64,000 nt of DNA. It comes from Siphonodentalium dalli (Eukaryota; Mollusca; Scaphopoda; Gadilida; Siphonodentaliidae). The notes below the pieces were generated by a model. The model saw only the letters and a program-made list of their open reading frames with translations. It had not been told where the DNA came from and did no database searches. The stretch is from assembly GCA_032622095.1 (NCBI GenBank), contig CP136069.1:50082760-50146759 (forward strand). The letters are read 5' to 3'. Numbering within the stretch: the first letter of the stretch is position 1; every line of letters starts with the position of its first letter. Below are positions 31,910 to 46,378 of this stretch, in pieces. A program made the position numbers and the translations under genes.

Positions 31910-33088
31910 ATGCCGCCCAAGAAGAGACCAATCATTGGCCGGACACTTTCAGGTGCCAAACGTAAGATAATAGAAAAGGCTACTGAAACTGGGGAGCAGC
32001 GTGAGCAGCGCCTTTTAGATAAACGGGAGAGGGCTGTTCAGGCTCGAGAAGTTGAAACTGGGCAGCAGCGTGAACAGCGCCTATCAGATAAACGGGAGAG
32101 GGCTGTTCAGGCTCAAGAAGTTGAAACTGGGCAGCAGCGTGAACAGCGCCTATCAGATAAACTGGAGAGGGCTGTTCAGGCTCGAGAAGTGGAAACTGGG
32201 CAGTAGCGTGAACAGCGCCTATTAGATCTCCGGGAGAGGGCTGTTCAGGCTCGAGAAGTGGAAACTGGGCAGCAGCGTGAACAGCGCCTATTAGATCTCC
32301 GAGAGAGGGCTGTTCATGCTCGAGCCGTTGAAACCGATGAGCAGCGGCTTCACGAGGCTGATAGTCGCCGGCGACATGCACACGCGATCGGGGAGTGGCA
32401 AAACTCTGCTTTCGTTTATGACCCTCACATCGACTACAAGTCGCACAGAATTTTGCAGATTGCCCGAATGACCGAATTGTGTCAACATTGTCGCGCTTTC
32501 AAATGGCAAGGTGAACCACCAGGGATGTGCTGCTTGAATGCCAAAGTTATGATTGAACAACATGCTGACCCACCTGAACCTCTTCAAGACCTGCTTCGTG
32601 GTTCAACCCCAGAATCTAAACATTTTCTCAAGAACATCCAGAAATATAATGCCGCATTCCAAATGACTTCTTTTGGGGCAGATATCATAACTGAAGGTGT
32701 GTATATGCCAACGTTCAAAGTTCAAGGTCAGGTTTACCATCGCATCGGCCCTCTACAACCCACTGATGATGCACAACCTCAATACATGCAGATATACTTT
32801 GTTGGTGATTTTAATAGAGAGGTAGAACTCCGTTCCGCTTTGTCTGATGGCACCAGACCTGAAGTTATATACACTCTCCAGCAAATGATCCATCAACACA
32901 ACTCTTATGTGTCTAGTTTTAAATATGCGCTAGAAACCCACAACACACCAAATTTGCAGGGGGTCATAGACGCTGACAGAAGACCACTCAATCAACACAG
33001 TGGTCGATTTAATGAACCTGCGTCCAATGAGATAGCGGTCGTTTTAGCAGGCGCAGAGCATGGTAAGCGTGATATTGTTTTAATCCCC
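31910..33088 (+). pseudogene. Helitron Rep-helicase, N-terminal region, copy 2
   Basis: Carries the same in-frame TAG (32204-32206) within the coiled-coil repeats. The zinc-finger-like block reads CQHC...GMCC, probably ancestral. EQRLHEAD replaces the EQRHYEAD of copy 1. The frame is lost at the same place as in copy 1. Confidence 0.84.
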
Positions 33089-34233
33089 TCCTATGTGTCT
33101 TCGGTGAAGACGGATATACGTTCGATATACCACACTCAATCGGCAACAAGAATGTGTCATGCAAGGACTTTTATTCGTATCATTTCATGGTTCGTGATGG
33201 GTCCTTCAACCAATTGCACAGAAGCCGGAACCTGTTCAGTCAGTTTGCTGTGGATATGTACGCCAAAGTGGAGGGTGAAAGACTCCTCTATATTCGGAAC
33301 AACCAAAAGAAACTCCGTGCAGATTCATATATACACCTCTGTGATAGCATAAATAATGATCAGGAAAGAGCCGGAGTCGGCCAACTGGTAATCCTCCCGT
33401 CGACATTCACAGGTAGCCCGCGATATATGCAGGAGAAGACGCAGGATGCTATGACATTTGTCAGGCACTTCGGTCGTCCGGACATTTTCATCACATTCAC
33501 GTGCAGCCCTGCATGGCAGGAGTTGAATGTTGAATTGTTCGAGGGCCAGGTTTCTAAAGACAGGCATGACTTGACAGCTAGAGTGTTCCGTCTGAAATTG
33601 ACGAAGCTCATGAAACTTTTGAAGAAATCGCACATTTTCGGCCAACCTGTGTGCGATATGTATACGGTTGAATGGCAAAAGAGAGGACTACCACATGCAC
33701 ACATTTTAACTTGGCTTAAACAGAAAATACGCCCTGTGCAGATCGACAGCTTCATTTCTGCCGAATTTCCTGATCCTGATGACGATCCAGAATTGTTCGA
33801 GACTGTGAAGGCTCAGATGATACACGGTCCATGTGGTCCATTCAATTTTAATTCGCCCTGCATGAAAGATCGAAAATGTACGAAGCGGTACCCTCGGGCG
33901 TTCCTCTTAGAAACGCAAACTGGCCATGATGGCTATCCACTTTACAGGAGGAGATCGCCAGATGATGGTGGAAATGTCGCCAATATAAAACTTAAAAATG
34001 GACAGGATCTTGTTGCAGACAATAGGTGGGTTGTTCCATATTGTCCCATGTTATCAAAAATCTTCAACGCACACATAAACGTTGAGTTTTGCAACTCTGT
34101 AAAAGCTATAAAGTATGTATGCAAATACATCAATAAGGGATCAGATGCGGCGATGTTCGCCCTACGAGACATGAGAACAAAGGACGAGTTAATTCAATTT
34201 CAAATGGGTAGGTACATCAGTACCAATAAAGCG
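33085..34233 (+). pseudogene. Helitron Rep HUH endonuclease domain, copy 2
   Basis: HUH (PHAHIL) and both Y2 tyrosines are kept. The near-invariant TCNPAW block reads TCSPAW (Asn118 to Ser, AAC to AGC), found only in this copy. The extra T after KAF is shared with copies 1 and 3. Confidence 0.87.
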
Positions 34234-34238
34234 TTTTT

Positions 34239-34743
34239 GGCGCATTTTTGACTTCCCCATCCACGATAGACACCCAGCCGTTTTTCGACTTGCTGTGCAT
34301 TTAGAAAATGGACAGAGAGTGTACTTCACCGAACAAACAGCGGCACACGTTGTATCGGCACCAAAAGAGACGACACTCACTGCCTTTTTCAAACTTTGCC
34401 AAGATGATGATTTTGCCAACACAATTTTGTACTGTGAACTCCCATCTTATTTCACCGTTGTCAATAATCGATGGGTCCGCCGCAAGCGCGGTGAACCCGT
34501 CGAAGGAGTCATGGGCGTGTTCAAAGACTATGCTCTCGGTAGGGTCTACACTGTTCATCCCACACAACAGGAATGTTTTTTCTTGAGAATACTGCTGCAT
34601 GAAGTGGAAGGTCCAACATCTTTTAACTCCTTGCGAACTGTCGACGGCCAATTATGTCTTAGCTACAGAGAAGCGTGCTTCAAAAGGGGACTATTGGAAG
34701 ACGACCATCAATGGGAGGCAACGATGACACATATGTGGTATTG
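34239..34743 (+). pseudogene. Helitron Rep-helicase linker, copy 2
   Basis: As in copy 1, with SYFTVVNNRW instead of the SYFTVFNNRW found in copy 1. Copies 2 and 3 agree here. Confidence 0.8.
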
Positions 34744-35210
34744 CCAATCCTCTTGAATTGTGGCTCCAATTCAGAGAAAACCTCTCGGAGGATCTTACGT
34801 ACAGGTTGCAGGTTGCAAATCCTGGCATTGACGTTTCATTCAACGATGATATTTTCAATGCTTCTCTCATCGAGATCGAAAACAAAATCCTGGCTCTGGG
34901 GGACCAGAGCTCCACACTTTCGGTCTCCCTCACACTCAACATTCTCGCACGTCTGCACTGCCCAGAGAGGTGCTACGTGAACTGTCGTATGATTTAGATA
35001 CCATCGAACAAACTCTGTCATCGGGCGAACCAAATCTTCTCCCAGAGCAGCGACACTGTTATGTGACCATACTGCAGAGTGTTGCCAATCACCTTGGTGG
35101 TATTTATTTTCTCGACGCCCCCGGGGGCACTGGGAAAACGTTTGTAACCAACCTTATATTGGCGACAGTCAGGGAAGAAAGGAAAATCGCTGTTGCAGTT
35201 GCATCCTCTG
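34744..35210 (+). pseudogene. Helitron helicase motif I segment, copy 2 (extra frameshift)
   Basis: One T is missing at about 34896 (CTCTGGGGG versus CTCTTGGGGG), a private shift that separates LEIWLQ-type sequence from the Walker A frame (APGGTGKT near 35117-35140). The shared TCCTCTG duplication follows. Confidence 0.83.
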
Positions 35211-35933
35211 TCCTCTGGCATAGCTGCAACACTTCTTCCTGGAGGTAGAACTGCACATTTAACATTCAAACTGCCACTCAATTTGAATGCGAGCGATACT
35301 CCAACATGTAATATAAGCAAGGGTACTGGTCTTGCTCACCTGTTGAGAGAGGATGTGTTGATTGTCTGGGATGAGTGTACTATGTCACATAAGAGGGCAT
35401 TCGAGGCACTGGATCGAACACTGCAAGATATAAGGGGCTGTAACAATATTATGGGTGGCATAACCTTACTATTGTCTGGAGACTTCCGACAAACTCTGCC
35501 TATTTTACCAAAAGGCACAAAGGCTGATGAATTAAAAGCTTGCATCAAATCATCTTACCTTTGGAAGAGTGTTCGAATACTCAAGCTGACAATTAAACAT
35601 GAGGGCGCATCAGTTCGGTATTGACGTGGCTGCATATTTTTCCGACCAGTTACTCAGAATTGGCGATGGCAAGTGCAATTTTGATGCCGAAGGACGAATA
35701 GATCTATCTGCTTTGAGCTCGATTGTTTCCTCTCTTTGTGAGCTTATTGTGAATGTTTTCAGAGATCTTCCTAGCAAGCTCTCGGATCACACATGGCTCT
35801 GTGAGAGAGCCATCCTAGCTCCTACAAATGATATTGTTGACGAGGTTAACTTGAAGTTGTTGGAACAAGTCCCTGGACAGCTTCATTCTATGCACTCCAT
35901 TGATACCATTCCAGACCAATCAGAAACGACAGG
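35211..35933 (+). pseudogene. Helitron helicase motifs Ia-IV, copy 2
   Basis: Motif Ia reads SSGIAATLLPGGRTAH (family-like PGGR). LIVWDEC and SGDFRQTLPI are kept. An inserted T at about 35600 (AAACATGAGG versus AAACAGAGG) shifts the frame after KLTIK; copy 3 shares this insertion. Confidence 0.85.
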
Positions 35934-36058
35934 TAGACAACCTTCTTGGTTATGCTGTCCCCGATAGCTCATTGAATGTTATACTATTACACTGTGTATA
36001 TAATTGTATATATCATATGAATGAGTTATGAATAAATAATCATAGTCATAGTCATAGA
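35934..36058 (+). mobile_element. Short retroposon-like insertion in helicase, copy 2
   Basis: Same insertion at the same site as in copy 1, with AATAAA and three TCATAG units (36040-36057). The shared site shows it predates the triplication. Confidence 0.5.
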
Positions 36059-36062
36059 AATT

Positions 36063-36538
36063 GTAAATTACCCGATCGAGTTTCTCAATTCACTGAAACC
36101 CCCAGGCATGCCACCTCATCAGTTGCAGTTGAAGGTAGGTGCACCAATCATGTTGCTCCGAAATCTTGAACCACCTAAGTTGTGTAATGGTACACGACTT
36201 TCTATCAAGAAAATATCACCTCATATCATTGAGGCAACTATACTCACTGGATGTGCGAAAGGGGAGCATGTTTTTCTCCCTAGGATTCCATTGATTCCCA
36301 CTGAGTCGCCAATACAGTTCCGCCGGCTTCAGTTCCCAGTTCGATTGAGCTTTGCAATGTCAATCAACAAATCACAAGGACAGACACTTAAAGTTGTTGG
36401 CCTCCAACTTCAGAGTCCCTGTTTCTCACATGGACAGCTATACGTTGCATGCTCACGTTCGGCTCCCCCTCCAGTCTGTTCGTTTATGCACCAGAAGGGA
36501 AAACTAGGAACGTTGTCTACCCAGAAGCACTGAGGTAA
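36063..36538 (+). pseudogene. Helitron helicase motifs V-VI, copy 2 (frameshift in motif VI)
   Basis: Motif [15 protein letters not shown] is intact. In motif VI, LYVACSR is followed by a private one-base loss (CACGTTCGG versus CACGGGTCGG, near 36457), so the last ~25 residues are out of frame. Confidence 0.84.
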
Positions 36539-36546
36539 ATTTTCAA

Positions 36547-36718
36547 AAGCGAAATGGTGAACCCGTCGAAGGAGTAATGGGCGTGTTCAAAGACTATGCT
36601 CTCGGTAGGGTCTACACTGTTCATCCTACACAACAGCAATGTTTGTTTTTCTTGAGAATGCTGCTGAAGTGGAAGATCCAACATCGTTTAACTCCTTCCG
36701 AACTGCCGACGGCCAATT
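36547..36718 (+). repeat. Diverged duplicate of Rep linker fragment, copy 2
   Basis: Same fragment in the same place as in copy 1, with the same substitutions relative to its source at 34483-34654. The duplication therefore predates the triplication. Confidence 0.88.
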
Positions 36719-36899
36719 TCTCTTGATTAAAACGGCAGAATTAACTCATTGAAAAACCAAAACATTGTCTTCGATTTTTGAGACCTCGCCGTTCATTCGA
36801 TGTGGGTGCGCTTAGTGGTTATATTGATATCTCTTCCAACATTTTCATTCGTTGTACATTCCACATTATCGCTCTGCACACAATCTGGTTCATTCACTT

Positions 36900-39800
36900 G
36901 ATTATTTATCTCATGTGTCCCCTCACGTTTTCAGTTCTGTATTCTGACCACTCAGTTCAATTAACGAATTAATCAACAACGATAATTAATGGATTAAGAA
37001 ACTATTAGATGATTGTATAGACAGAAAAATACAAACACAGTTACTCAGGAAATTGAATTGGTGTGGGGAAAAATTCCCAAATGTTGTACTTGAATTGTTA
37101 TAGGTCCATGGTGAGACCATTATTTCTCTTGATTTAAAAGGCAGAATTATCTTATTGATTATCTCATGTGTCTCCTCACGTTTTCACTTCTGTATTCTGA
37201 CAACTCAGTTTAATTAACGAATCACTGAACAACGATAATTAATGAATTAAGAAACTCTTAGATGAATTAATGTATAAACAGAAAAAAAACCAAATCCAGT
37301 TACTCAGGAAATTGAATTGGTGTGGGGAAAAATTCACAAATGTTGTACTTGAATTGTTATTGGTCCATGGTGAGACTATCATTTCTCTTGATTAAATAGG
37401 CAGAATTAACTCATTATCTCCTCACGTTTTCAGTTCTGTATTCTGACCACTCAGTTTAATTAACGAATCGATGAACAACGATAATGAATGTATTAAGAAA
37501 CTCTTAGATGAGTGAATGTATAGACAGAAACATGCAAATCCAGTTACACAGGAAATTGAATTGGTGTGGGGAAAAATTCCCAAATGTTGTACTTGAATTG
37601 TTATTGGTCCATGGTGAGACTATCATTTCTCTTGATTAAAAAGGCTGAATTAACTCATTGATTATCCTCACGTTTTCAGTTCTGTATTCTGACCACTCAG
37701 TTTATTTAACGAATCAATGAACAACAATAATTAATGTATTAAGAAACTCTTAGATGAGTGAATGTATAGACAGACAAATGCAAATCCAGTTACTCAGGAA
37801 ATTGAATTGGTGTGGGGAAAAATTCCCAAATGTTGTACTTGAATTGTTATTGGTCCATGGTGAGACTATCATTTCTCTTGATTAAAAAGGCAGAATTAAC
37901 TCATTGATTATCTCATGTGTCTTCTCACGTTTTCAGTTCTGTATTCTGACCATTCATTTCAATTAACGAATCAATCAACAACTATAATTAATGTATTAAG
38001 AAACTCTTAGATGAGTGAATGTATAGAGAGAAAAATGCAAATCCAGTTACTCAGGAAATTGAATTGGTGTGGGGGAAATTCCCAAATGTTGTACTTGAAT
38101 TGTTATTGGTCCATGGTGAGACTATAATTTCTCTTGATTAAATAGGCAGAATTAACTCAATATCTCCTCACGTTTTCAGTTCTGTATTCTGACCACTCAG
38201 TTTAATTAACGAATCATGAACAACGATAATTAATGTATTAAGAAACTCTTAGATGAGTGAATGTATAGACAAAAAAATGCAAATCCAGTTACACAGGAAA
38301 TTGAATTGGTGTGGGGAAAAATTCCCAAATGTTGTACTTGAATTGTTATTGGTCCATGGTGAGACTATCATTTCTCTTGATTAAAAAGGCAGAATTAACT
38401 CATTGATTATCCTCACGTTTTCAGTTCTGTATTCTGACCACTCAGTTTATTTAACGAATCAATGAACAACGATAATTAATGTATTAAGAAACTCTTAGAT
38501 TAGTTAATGTATAGACAGAAAAATGCAAATCCAGTTACTCGGGAAATTGAATTGGTGTGGGGAAAAATTCCCAAATGTTGTACTTGAATTGTTATTGGTC
38601 CATGGTGAGACTATCATTTCTCTTGATTAAAAAGGCAGAATTAACTCATTGATTATCTCATTTGTCTTCTCACGTTTTCAGTTCTGTATTCTGACCATTC
38701 ATTTCAATTAACGAATCAATCAACAACTATAATTAATGCATTAAGAAACTCTTAAATGAGTGAATGTATAGACAGAAAAATGCAAATCCAGTTACTCAGG
38801 AAATTGAATTGGTGTGGGGAAAAATTCCCAAATGTTGTACAGAAATTGAATTGGTGTGGGGAAAAATTACCAAATGTTGTACTTGAATTGTTATTGGTCC
38901 ATGGTGAGACCATTATTTCTCTTGATTAAAGAGGCAGAATTAACTCATTGATTATCTCATTGTTTCCTCACGTTTTGAGTTCTGTATTCTGACCACTCAG
39001 TTCAATTAACGAATCAATGAATTGGTGTGGGGAAAAATTCCCAAATGTTGTACTTGAATTGTTATTGGTCCATGGTGAGACCATTATTTCTCTTGATTAA
39101 AAAGGCCGAATTAACTCATTGATTATCTCATGTGTCTCCTCACGTTTTCAGTTCTGTATTCTGACCACTCAGTTCAATTAACGAATCAATCAACAACTAT
39201 AATTAATGTATTAAGAAACTCTTAGATGAGTGAATTTATAGACAGAAAAAAGCAAATCCAGTTACTCAAGAAATTGAATTGGTGTGGGGAAAAATTCCCA
39301 AATGTTGTACTTGAATTGTTATTGGTCCATGGTGAGACTATAATTTCTCTTGATTAAATAGGCATAATTAACTCAATATCTCCTCACGTTTTCAGTTCTG
39401 TATTCTGACCACTCAGTTTATTTAACGAATCAATGAACAACAATAATTAATGTATTAAGAAACTCTTAGATGAGTGAATGTATAGACAGACAAATGCAAA
39501 TCCAGTTACTCAGGAAATTGAATTGGTGTGGGGAAAAATTCCCAAATGTTGTACTTGAATTGTTATTGGTCCATGGTGAGACTATCATTTCTCTTGATTA
39601 AAAAGGCAGAATTAACTCATTGATTATCTCATGTGTCTTCTCACGTTTTCAGTTCTGTATTCTGACCATTCATTTCAATTAACGAATCAATCAACAACTA
39701 TAATTAATGTATTAAGAAACTCTTAGATGAGTGAATGTATAGAGAGAAAAATGCAAATCCAGTTACTCAGGAAATTGAATTGGTGTGGGGGAAATTCCCA

Positions 39801-42800
39801 AATGTTGTACTTGAATTGTTATTGGTCCATGGTGAGACTATAATTTCTCTTGATTAAATAGGCAGAATTAACTCAATATCTCCTCACGTTTTCAGTTCTG
39901 TATTCTGACCACTCAGTTTAATTAACGAATCAATGAACAACGATAATTAATGTATTAAGAAACTCTTAGATGAGTGAATGTATAGACAAAAAAATGCAAA
40001 TCCAGTTACACAGGAAATTGAATTGGTGTGGGGAAAAATTCCCAAATGTTGTACTTGAATTGTTATTGGTCCATGGTGAGACTATCATTTCTCTTGATTA
40101 AAAAGGCAGAATTAACTCATTGATTATCTCATGTGTCTTCTCACGTTTTCAGTTCTGTATTCTGACCATTCATTTCAATTAACGAATCAATCAACAACTA
40201 TAATTAATGTATTAAGAAACTCTTAGATGAGTGAATGTATAGAGAGAAAAATGCAAATCCAGTTACTCAGGAAATTGAATTGGTGTGGGGGAAATTCCCA
40301 AATGTTGTACTTGAATTGTTATTGGTCCATGGTGAGACTATAATTTCTCTTGATTAAATAGGCAGAATTAACTCAATATCTCCTCACGTTTTCAGTTCTG
40401 TATTCTGACCACTCAGTTTAATTAACGAATCAATGAACAACGATAATTAATGTATTAAGAAACTCTTAGATGAGTGAATGTATAGACAAAAAAATGCAAA
40501 TCCAGTTACACAGGAAATTGAATTGGTGTGGGGAAAAATTCCCAAATGTTGTACTTGAATTGTTATTGGTCCATGGTGAGACTATCATTTCTCTTGATTA
40601 AAAAGGCAGAATTAACTCATTGATTATCCTCACGTTTTCAGTTCTGTATTCTGACCACTCAGTTTATTTAACGAATCAATGAACAACGATAATTAATGTA
40701 TTAAGAAACTCTTAGATTAGTTAATGTATAGACAGAAAAATGCAAATCCAGTTACTCAGGAAATTGAATTGGTGTGGGGAAAAATTCCCAAATGTTGTAC
40801 TTGAATTGTTATTGGTCCATGGTGAGACTATCATTTCTCTTGATTAAAAAGGCAGAATTAACTCATTGATTATCTCATTTGTCTTCTCACGTTTTCAGTT
40901 CTGTATTCTGACCATTCATTTCAATTAACGAATCAATCAACAACTATAATTAATGCATTAAGAAACTCTTAAATGAGTGAATGTATAGACAGAAAAATGC
41001 AAATCCAGTTACTCAGGAAATTGAATTGGTGTGGGGAAAAATTCCCAAATGTTGTACAGAAATTGAATTGGTGTGGGGAAAAATTACCAAATGTTGTACT
41101 TGAATTGTTATTGGTCCTTGGTGAGACCATTATTTCTCTTGATTAAAGAGGCAGAATTAACTCATTGATTATCTCATTGTTTCCTCACGTTTTGAGTTCT
41201 GTATTCTGACCACTCAGTTCAATTAACGAATCAATGAATTGGTGTGGGGAAAAATTCCCAAATGTTGTACTTGAATTGTTATTGGTCCATGGTGAGACCA
41301 TTATTTCTCTTGATTAAAAAGGCCGAATTAACTCATTGATTATCTCATGTGTCTCCTCACGTTTTCAGTTCTGTATTCTGACCACTCAGTTCAATTAACG
41401 AATCAATCAACAACTATAATTAATGTATTAAGAAACTCTTAGATGAGTGAATTTATAGACAGAAAAAAGCAAATCCAGTTACTCAAGAAATTGAATTGGT
41501 GTGGGGAAAAATTCCCAAATGTTGTACTTGAATTGTTATTGGTCCATGGTGAGACTATAATTTCTCTTGATTAAATAGGCATAATTAACTCAATATCTCC
41601 TCACGTTTTCAGTTCTGTATTCTGACCACTCAGTTTATTTAACGAATCAATGAACAACAATAATTAATGTATTAAGAAACTCTTAGATGAGTGAATGTAT
41701 AGACAGACAAATGCAAATCCAGTTACTCAGGAAATTGAATTGGTGTGGGGAAAAATTCCCAAATGTTGTACTTGAATTGTTATTGGTCCATGGTGAGACT
41801 ATCATTTCTCTTGATTAAAAAGGCAGAATTAACTCATTGATTATCTCATGTGTCTTCTCACGTTTTCAGTTCTGTATTCTGACCATTCATTTCAATTAAC
41901 GAATCAATCAACAACTATAATTAATGTATTAAGAAACTCTTAGATGAGTGAATGTATAGAGAGAAAAATGCAAATCCAGTTACTCAGGAAATTGAATTGG
42001 TGTGGGGGAAATTCCCAAATGTTGTACTTGAATTGTTATTGGTCCATGGTGAGAATATAATTTCTCTTGATTAAATAGGCAGAATTAACTCAATATCTCC
42101 TCACGTTTTCAGTTCTGTATTCTGACCACTCAGTTTAATTAACGAATCAATGATCAACGATAATTAATGTATTAAGAAACTCTTAGATGAGTGAATGTAT
42201 AGACAAAAAAATGCAAATCCAGTTACACAGGAAATTGAATTGGTGTGGGGAAAAATTCCCAAATGTTGTACTTGAATTGTTATTGGTCCATGGTGAGACT
42301 ATCATTTCTCTTGATTAAAAAGGCAGAATTAACTCATTGATTATCCTCACGTTTTCAGTTCTGTATTCTGACCACTCAGTTTATTTAACGAATCAATGAA
42401 CAACGATAATTAATGTATTAAGAAACTCTTAGATTAGTTAATGTATAGACAGAAAAATGCAAATCCAGTTACTCAGGAAATTGAATTGGTGTGGGGAAAA
42501 ATTCCCAAATGTTGTACTTGAATTGTTATTGGTCCATGGTGAGACTATCATTTCTCTTGATTAAAAAGGCAGAATTAACTCATTGATTATCTCATGTGTC
42601 TTCTCACGTTTTCAGTTCTGTATTCTGACCATTCATTTCAATTAACGAATCAATCAACAACTATAATTAATGTATTAAGAAACTCTTAGATGAGTGAATG
42701 TATAGAGAGAAAAATGCAAATCCAGTTACTCAGGAAATTGAATTGGTGTGGGGGAAATTCCCAAATGTTGTACTTGAATTGTTATTGGTCCATGGTGAGA

Positions 42801-45800
42801 CTATAATTTCTCTTGATTAAATAGGCAGAATTAACTCAATATCTCCTCACGTTTTCAGTTCTGTATTCTGACCACTCAGTTTAATTAACGAATCAATGAA
42901 CAACGATAATTAATGTATTAAGAAACTCTTAGATGAGTGAATGTATAGACAAAAAAATGCAAATCCAGTTACACAGGAAATTGAATTGGTGTGGGGAAAA
43001 ATTCCCAAATGTTGTACTTGAATTGTTATTGGTCCATGGTGAGACTATCATTTCTCTTGATTAAAAAGGCAGAATTAACTCATTGATTATCCTCACGTTT
43101 TCAGTTCTGTATTCTGACCACTCAGTTTATTTAACGAATCAATGAACAACGATAATTAATGTATTAAGAAACTCTTAGATTAGTTAATGTATAGACAGAA
43201 AAATGCAAATCCAGTTACTCAGGAAATTGAATTGGTGTGGGGAAAAATTCCCAAATGTTGTACTTGAATTGTTATTGGTCCATGGTGAGACTATCATTTC
43301 TCTTGATTAAAAAGGCAGAATTAACTCATTGATTATCTCATGTGTCTTCTCACGTTTTCAGTTCTGTATTCTGACCATTCATTTCAATTAACGAATCAAT
43401 CAACAACTATAATTAATGTATTAAGAAACTCTTAGATGAGTGAATGTATAGAGAGAAAAATGCAAATCCAGTTACTCAGGAAATTGAATTGGTGTGGGGG
43501 AAATTCCCAAATGTTGTACTTGAATTGTTATTGGTCCATGGTGAGACTATAATTTCTCTTGATTAAATAGGCAGAATTAACTCAATATCTCCTCACGTTT
43601 TCAGTTCTGTATTCTGACCACTCAGTTTAATTAACGAATCAATGAACAACGATAATTAATGTATTAAGAAACTCTTAGATGAGTGAATGTATAGACAAAA
43701 AAATGCAAATCCAGTTACACAGGAAATTGAATTGGTGTGGGGAAAAATTCCCAAATGTTGTACTTGAATTGTTATTGGTCCATGGTGAGACTATCATTTC
43801 TCTTGATTAAAAAGGCAGAATTAACTCATTGATTATCCTCACGTTTTCAGTTCTGTATTCTGACCACTCAGTTTATTTAACGAATCAATGAACAACGATA
43901 ATTAATGTATTAAGAAACTCTTAGATTAGTTAATGTATAGACAGAAAAATGCAAATCCAGTTACTCAGGAAATTGAATTGGTGTGGGGAAAAATTCCCAA
44001 ATGTTGTACTTGAATTGTTATTGGTCCATGGTGAGACTATCATTTCTCTTGATTAAAAAGGCAGAATTAACTCATTGATTATCTCATTTGTCTTCTCACG
44101 TTTTCAGTTCTGTATTCTGACCATTCATTTCAATTAACGAATCAATCAACAACTATAATTAATGTATTAAGAAACTCTTAGATGAGTGAATTTATAGACA
44201 GAAAAAAGCAAATCCAGTTACTCAAGAAATTGAATTGGTGTGGGGAAAAATTCCCAAATGTTGTACTTGAATTGTTATTGGTCCATGGTGAGACTATCAT
44301 TTCTCTTGATTAAATAGGCATAATTAACTCAATATCTCCTCACGTTTTCAGTTCTGTATTCTGACCACTCAGTTTATTTAACGAATCAATGAACAACAAT
44401 AATTAATGTATTAAGAAACTCTTAGATGAGTGAATGTATAGACAGACAAATGCAAATCCAGTTACACAGGAAATTGAATTGGTGTGGGGAAAAATTCCCA
44501 AATGTTGTACTTGAATTGTTATTGGTCCATGGTGAGACTATCATTTCTCTTGATTAAAAAGGCAGAATTAACTCATTGATTATCCTCACGTTTTCAGTTC
44601 TGTATTCTGACCACTCAGTTTATTTAACGAATCAATGAACAACGATAATTAATGTATTAAGAAAATCTTAGATGAGTGAATGTATAGACAGAAAAATGCA
44701 AATCCAGTTACTCAGGAAATTGAATTGGTGTGGGGAAAAATTCCCAAATGTTGTACTTGAATTGTTATTGGTCCATGGTGAAACTATCATTTCTCTTGAT
44801 TAAAAAGGCAGAATTAATTCATTGATTATCTCATGTGTCTTCTCGCGTTTTCAGTTCTGTATTCTGACCATTCAGTTCAATTAACGAATCAATCAACAAC
44901 TATAATTAATGTATTAAGAAACTCTTAGATGAGTGAATGTATAGAGAGAAAAATGCAAATCCAGTTACTCAGGAAATTGAATTGGTGTGGGGAAAAATTC
45001 CCAAATGTTGTACTTGAATTGTTATTGGTCCATGGTGAGACTATCATTTCTCTTGATTAAATAGGCAGAATTAACTCATTATCTCCTCACGTTTTCAGTT
45101 CTGTGTTCTGACCACTCAGTTTAATTAACGAATCAATGAACAACGATAATTAATGTAAGATGAGTGAATGTATAGACAGAAAAATGCAAATCCAGTTACA
45201 CAGGAAATTGAATTGGTGTGGGGAAAAATTCCCAAATGTTGTACTTGAATTGTTATTGGTCCATGGTGAGACTATCATTTCTCTTGATTAAAAAGGCAGA
45301 ATTAACTCATTGATTATCCTCACGTTTTCAGTTCTGTATTCTGACCACTCAGTTTATTTAACGAATCAATGAACAACGATAATTAATGTATTAAGAAACT
45401 CTTAGATTAGTTAATGTATAGACAGAAACATGCAAATCCAGTTACTCAGGAAATTGAATTGGTCTGGGGAAAAATTCCCAAATGTTGTACTTGAATTGTT
45501 ATTGGTCCATGGTGAGACTATCATTTCTCTTGATTAAAAAGGCAGAATTAACTCATTGATTATCTCATTTGTCTTCTCACGTTTTCAGTTCTGTATTCTG
45601 ACCATTCATTTCAATTAACGAATCAATCAACAACTATAATTAATGCATTAAGAAACTCTTAAATGAGTGAATGTATAGACAGAAAAATGCAAATCCAGTT
45701 ACTCAGGAAATTGAATTGGTGTGGGGAAAAATTCCCAAATGTTGTACAGAAATTGAATTGGTGTGGGGAAAAATTACCAAATGTTGTACTTGAATTGTTA

Positions 45801-45858
45801 TTGGTCCATGGTGAGACCATTATTTCTCTTGATTAAAAAGGCAGAATTAACTCATTGA
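36900..45858 (+). repeat. Minisatellite array with higher-order structure, copy 2
   Basis: About 9.0 kb; I count 36 monomers, seven more than copy 1, matching the 1.78-kb length gain. Marker monomers with the doubled GTTGTACAGAAATTG segment fall at about 38832, 41051 and 45741, a different spacing from copy 1. First and last monomers match copy 1, so the change is internal. Confidence 0.93.
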
Positions 45859-45901
45859 AAAACAAAAAGTCATGTTTCTGACAATGCCATGAGACGAACC
45901 A

Positions 45902-45926
45902 CGCCAGTGGCGGGCTAACCTGCTAG
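45902..45926 (+). terminator. Helitron 3' end: hairpin plus CTAG, copy 2
   Basis: CGCC-AGT-GGCG hairpin and CTAG at 45923-45926, unchanged from copy 1. Confidence 0.85.
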
Positions 45927-46378
45927 TCTACTATATATTTTGGGACTTCTGTCTGTCTGTTTGTTTGTTTGTTGGTTAGCAATGGCCGGGAAAACTGCAG
46001 GACGGATTTCGACGAAATTTGATACCTAGGGGTACTTTTGTCCGAAGAGTGTTTTGGACGGGTCAAATCGTGACCCGACCTGACCTTGACCTTCAAAATG
46101 GTCAATTCAAGGTCAAATCGCGCCGAACGACGGGATTTGGACGAAATTTGATACCTAGGTGTACTTTTGTCAGGGGAGTGTTTTGGATGGGTCAAATTGT
46201 GACCCCGACCTGACCGTTACATTCAAAATGATCAATACAAGGTCAAATCGCGCCTTTCGACGGATTTTGCTGTTATATCCACGGAGGTTTTCAAAACCAA
46301 CTATTTGAAAATTGGTATCTGAAGTCCGGATGAAAGCAGAGGGGAAACAGCCCGGACGAAGTCGGGTTACCCTGCTAG
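45927..46378 (+). mobile_element. Non-autonomous Helitron, GGGACTTCTGTC family, unit 2
   Basis: 452 bp, directly behind the autonomous-type element as in unit 1. One G is lost near its 3' end (AGAGGGGAAAC). CTAG is at 46375-46378. Confidence 0.83.

Larger units (their letters stand above)
30757..45926 (+). mobile_element. Autonomous-type Helitron, copy 2 (15.2 kb, decayed)
   Basis: Same architecture and termini as copy 1: TACTATATATTTT at 30757 and hairpin plus CTAG at 45923-45926. It is 1,781 bp longer, essentially all minisatellite. The preceding Helitron is a 122-bp-subrepeat element instead of type 5, so the 5' neighbour differs from units 1 and 3. Confidence 0.9.
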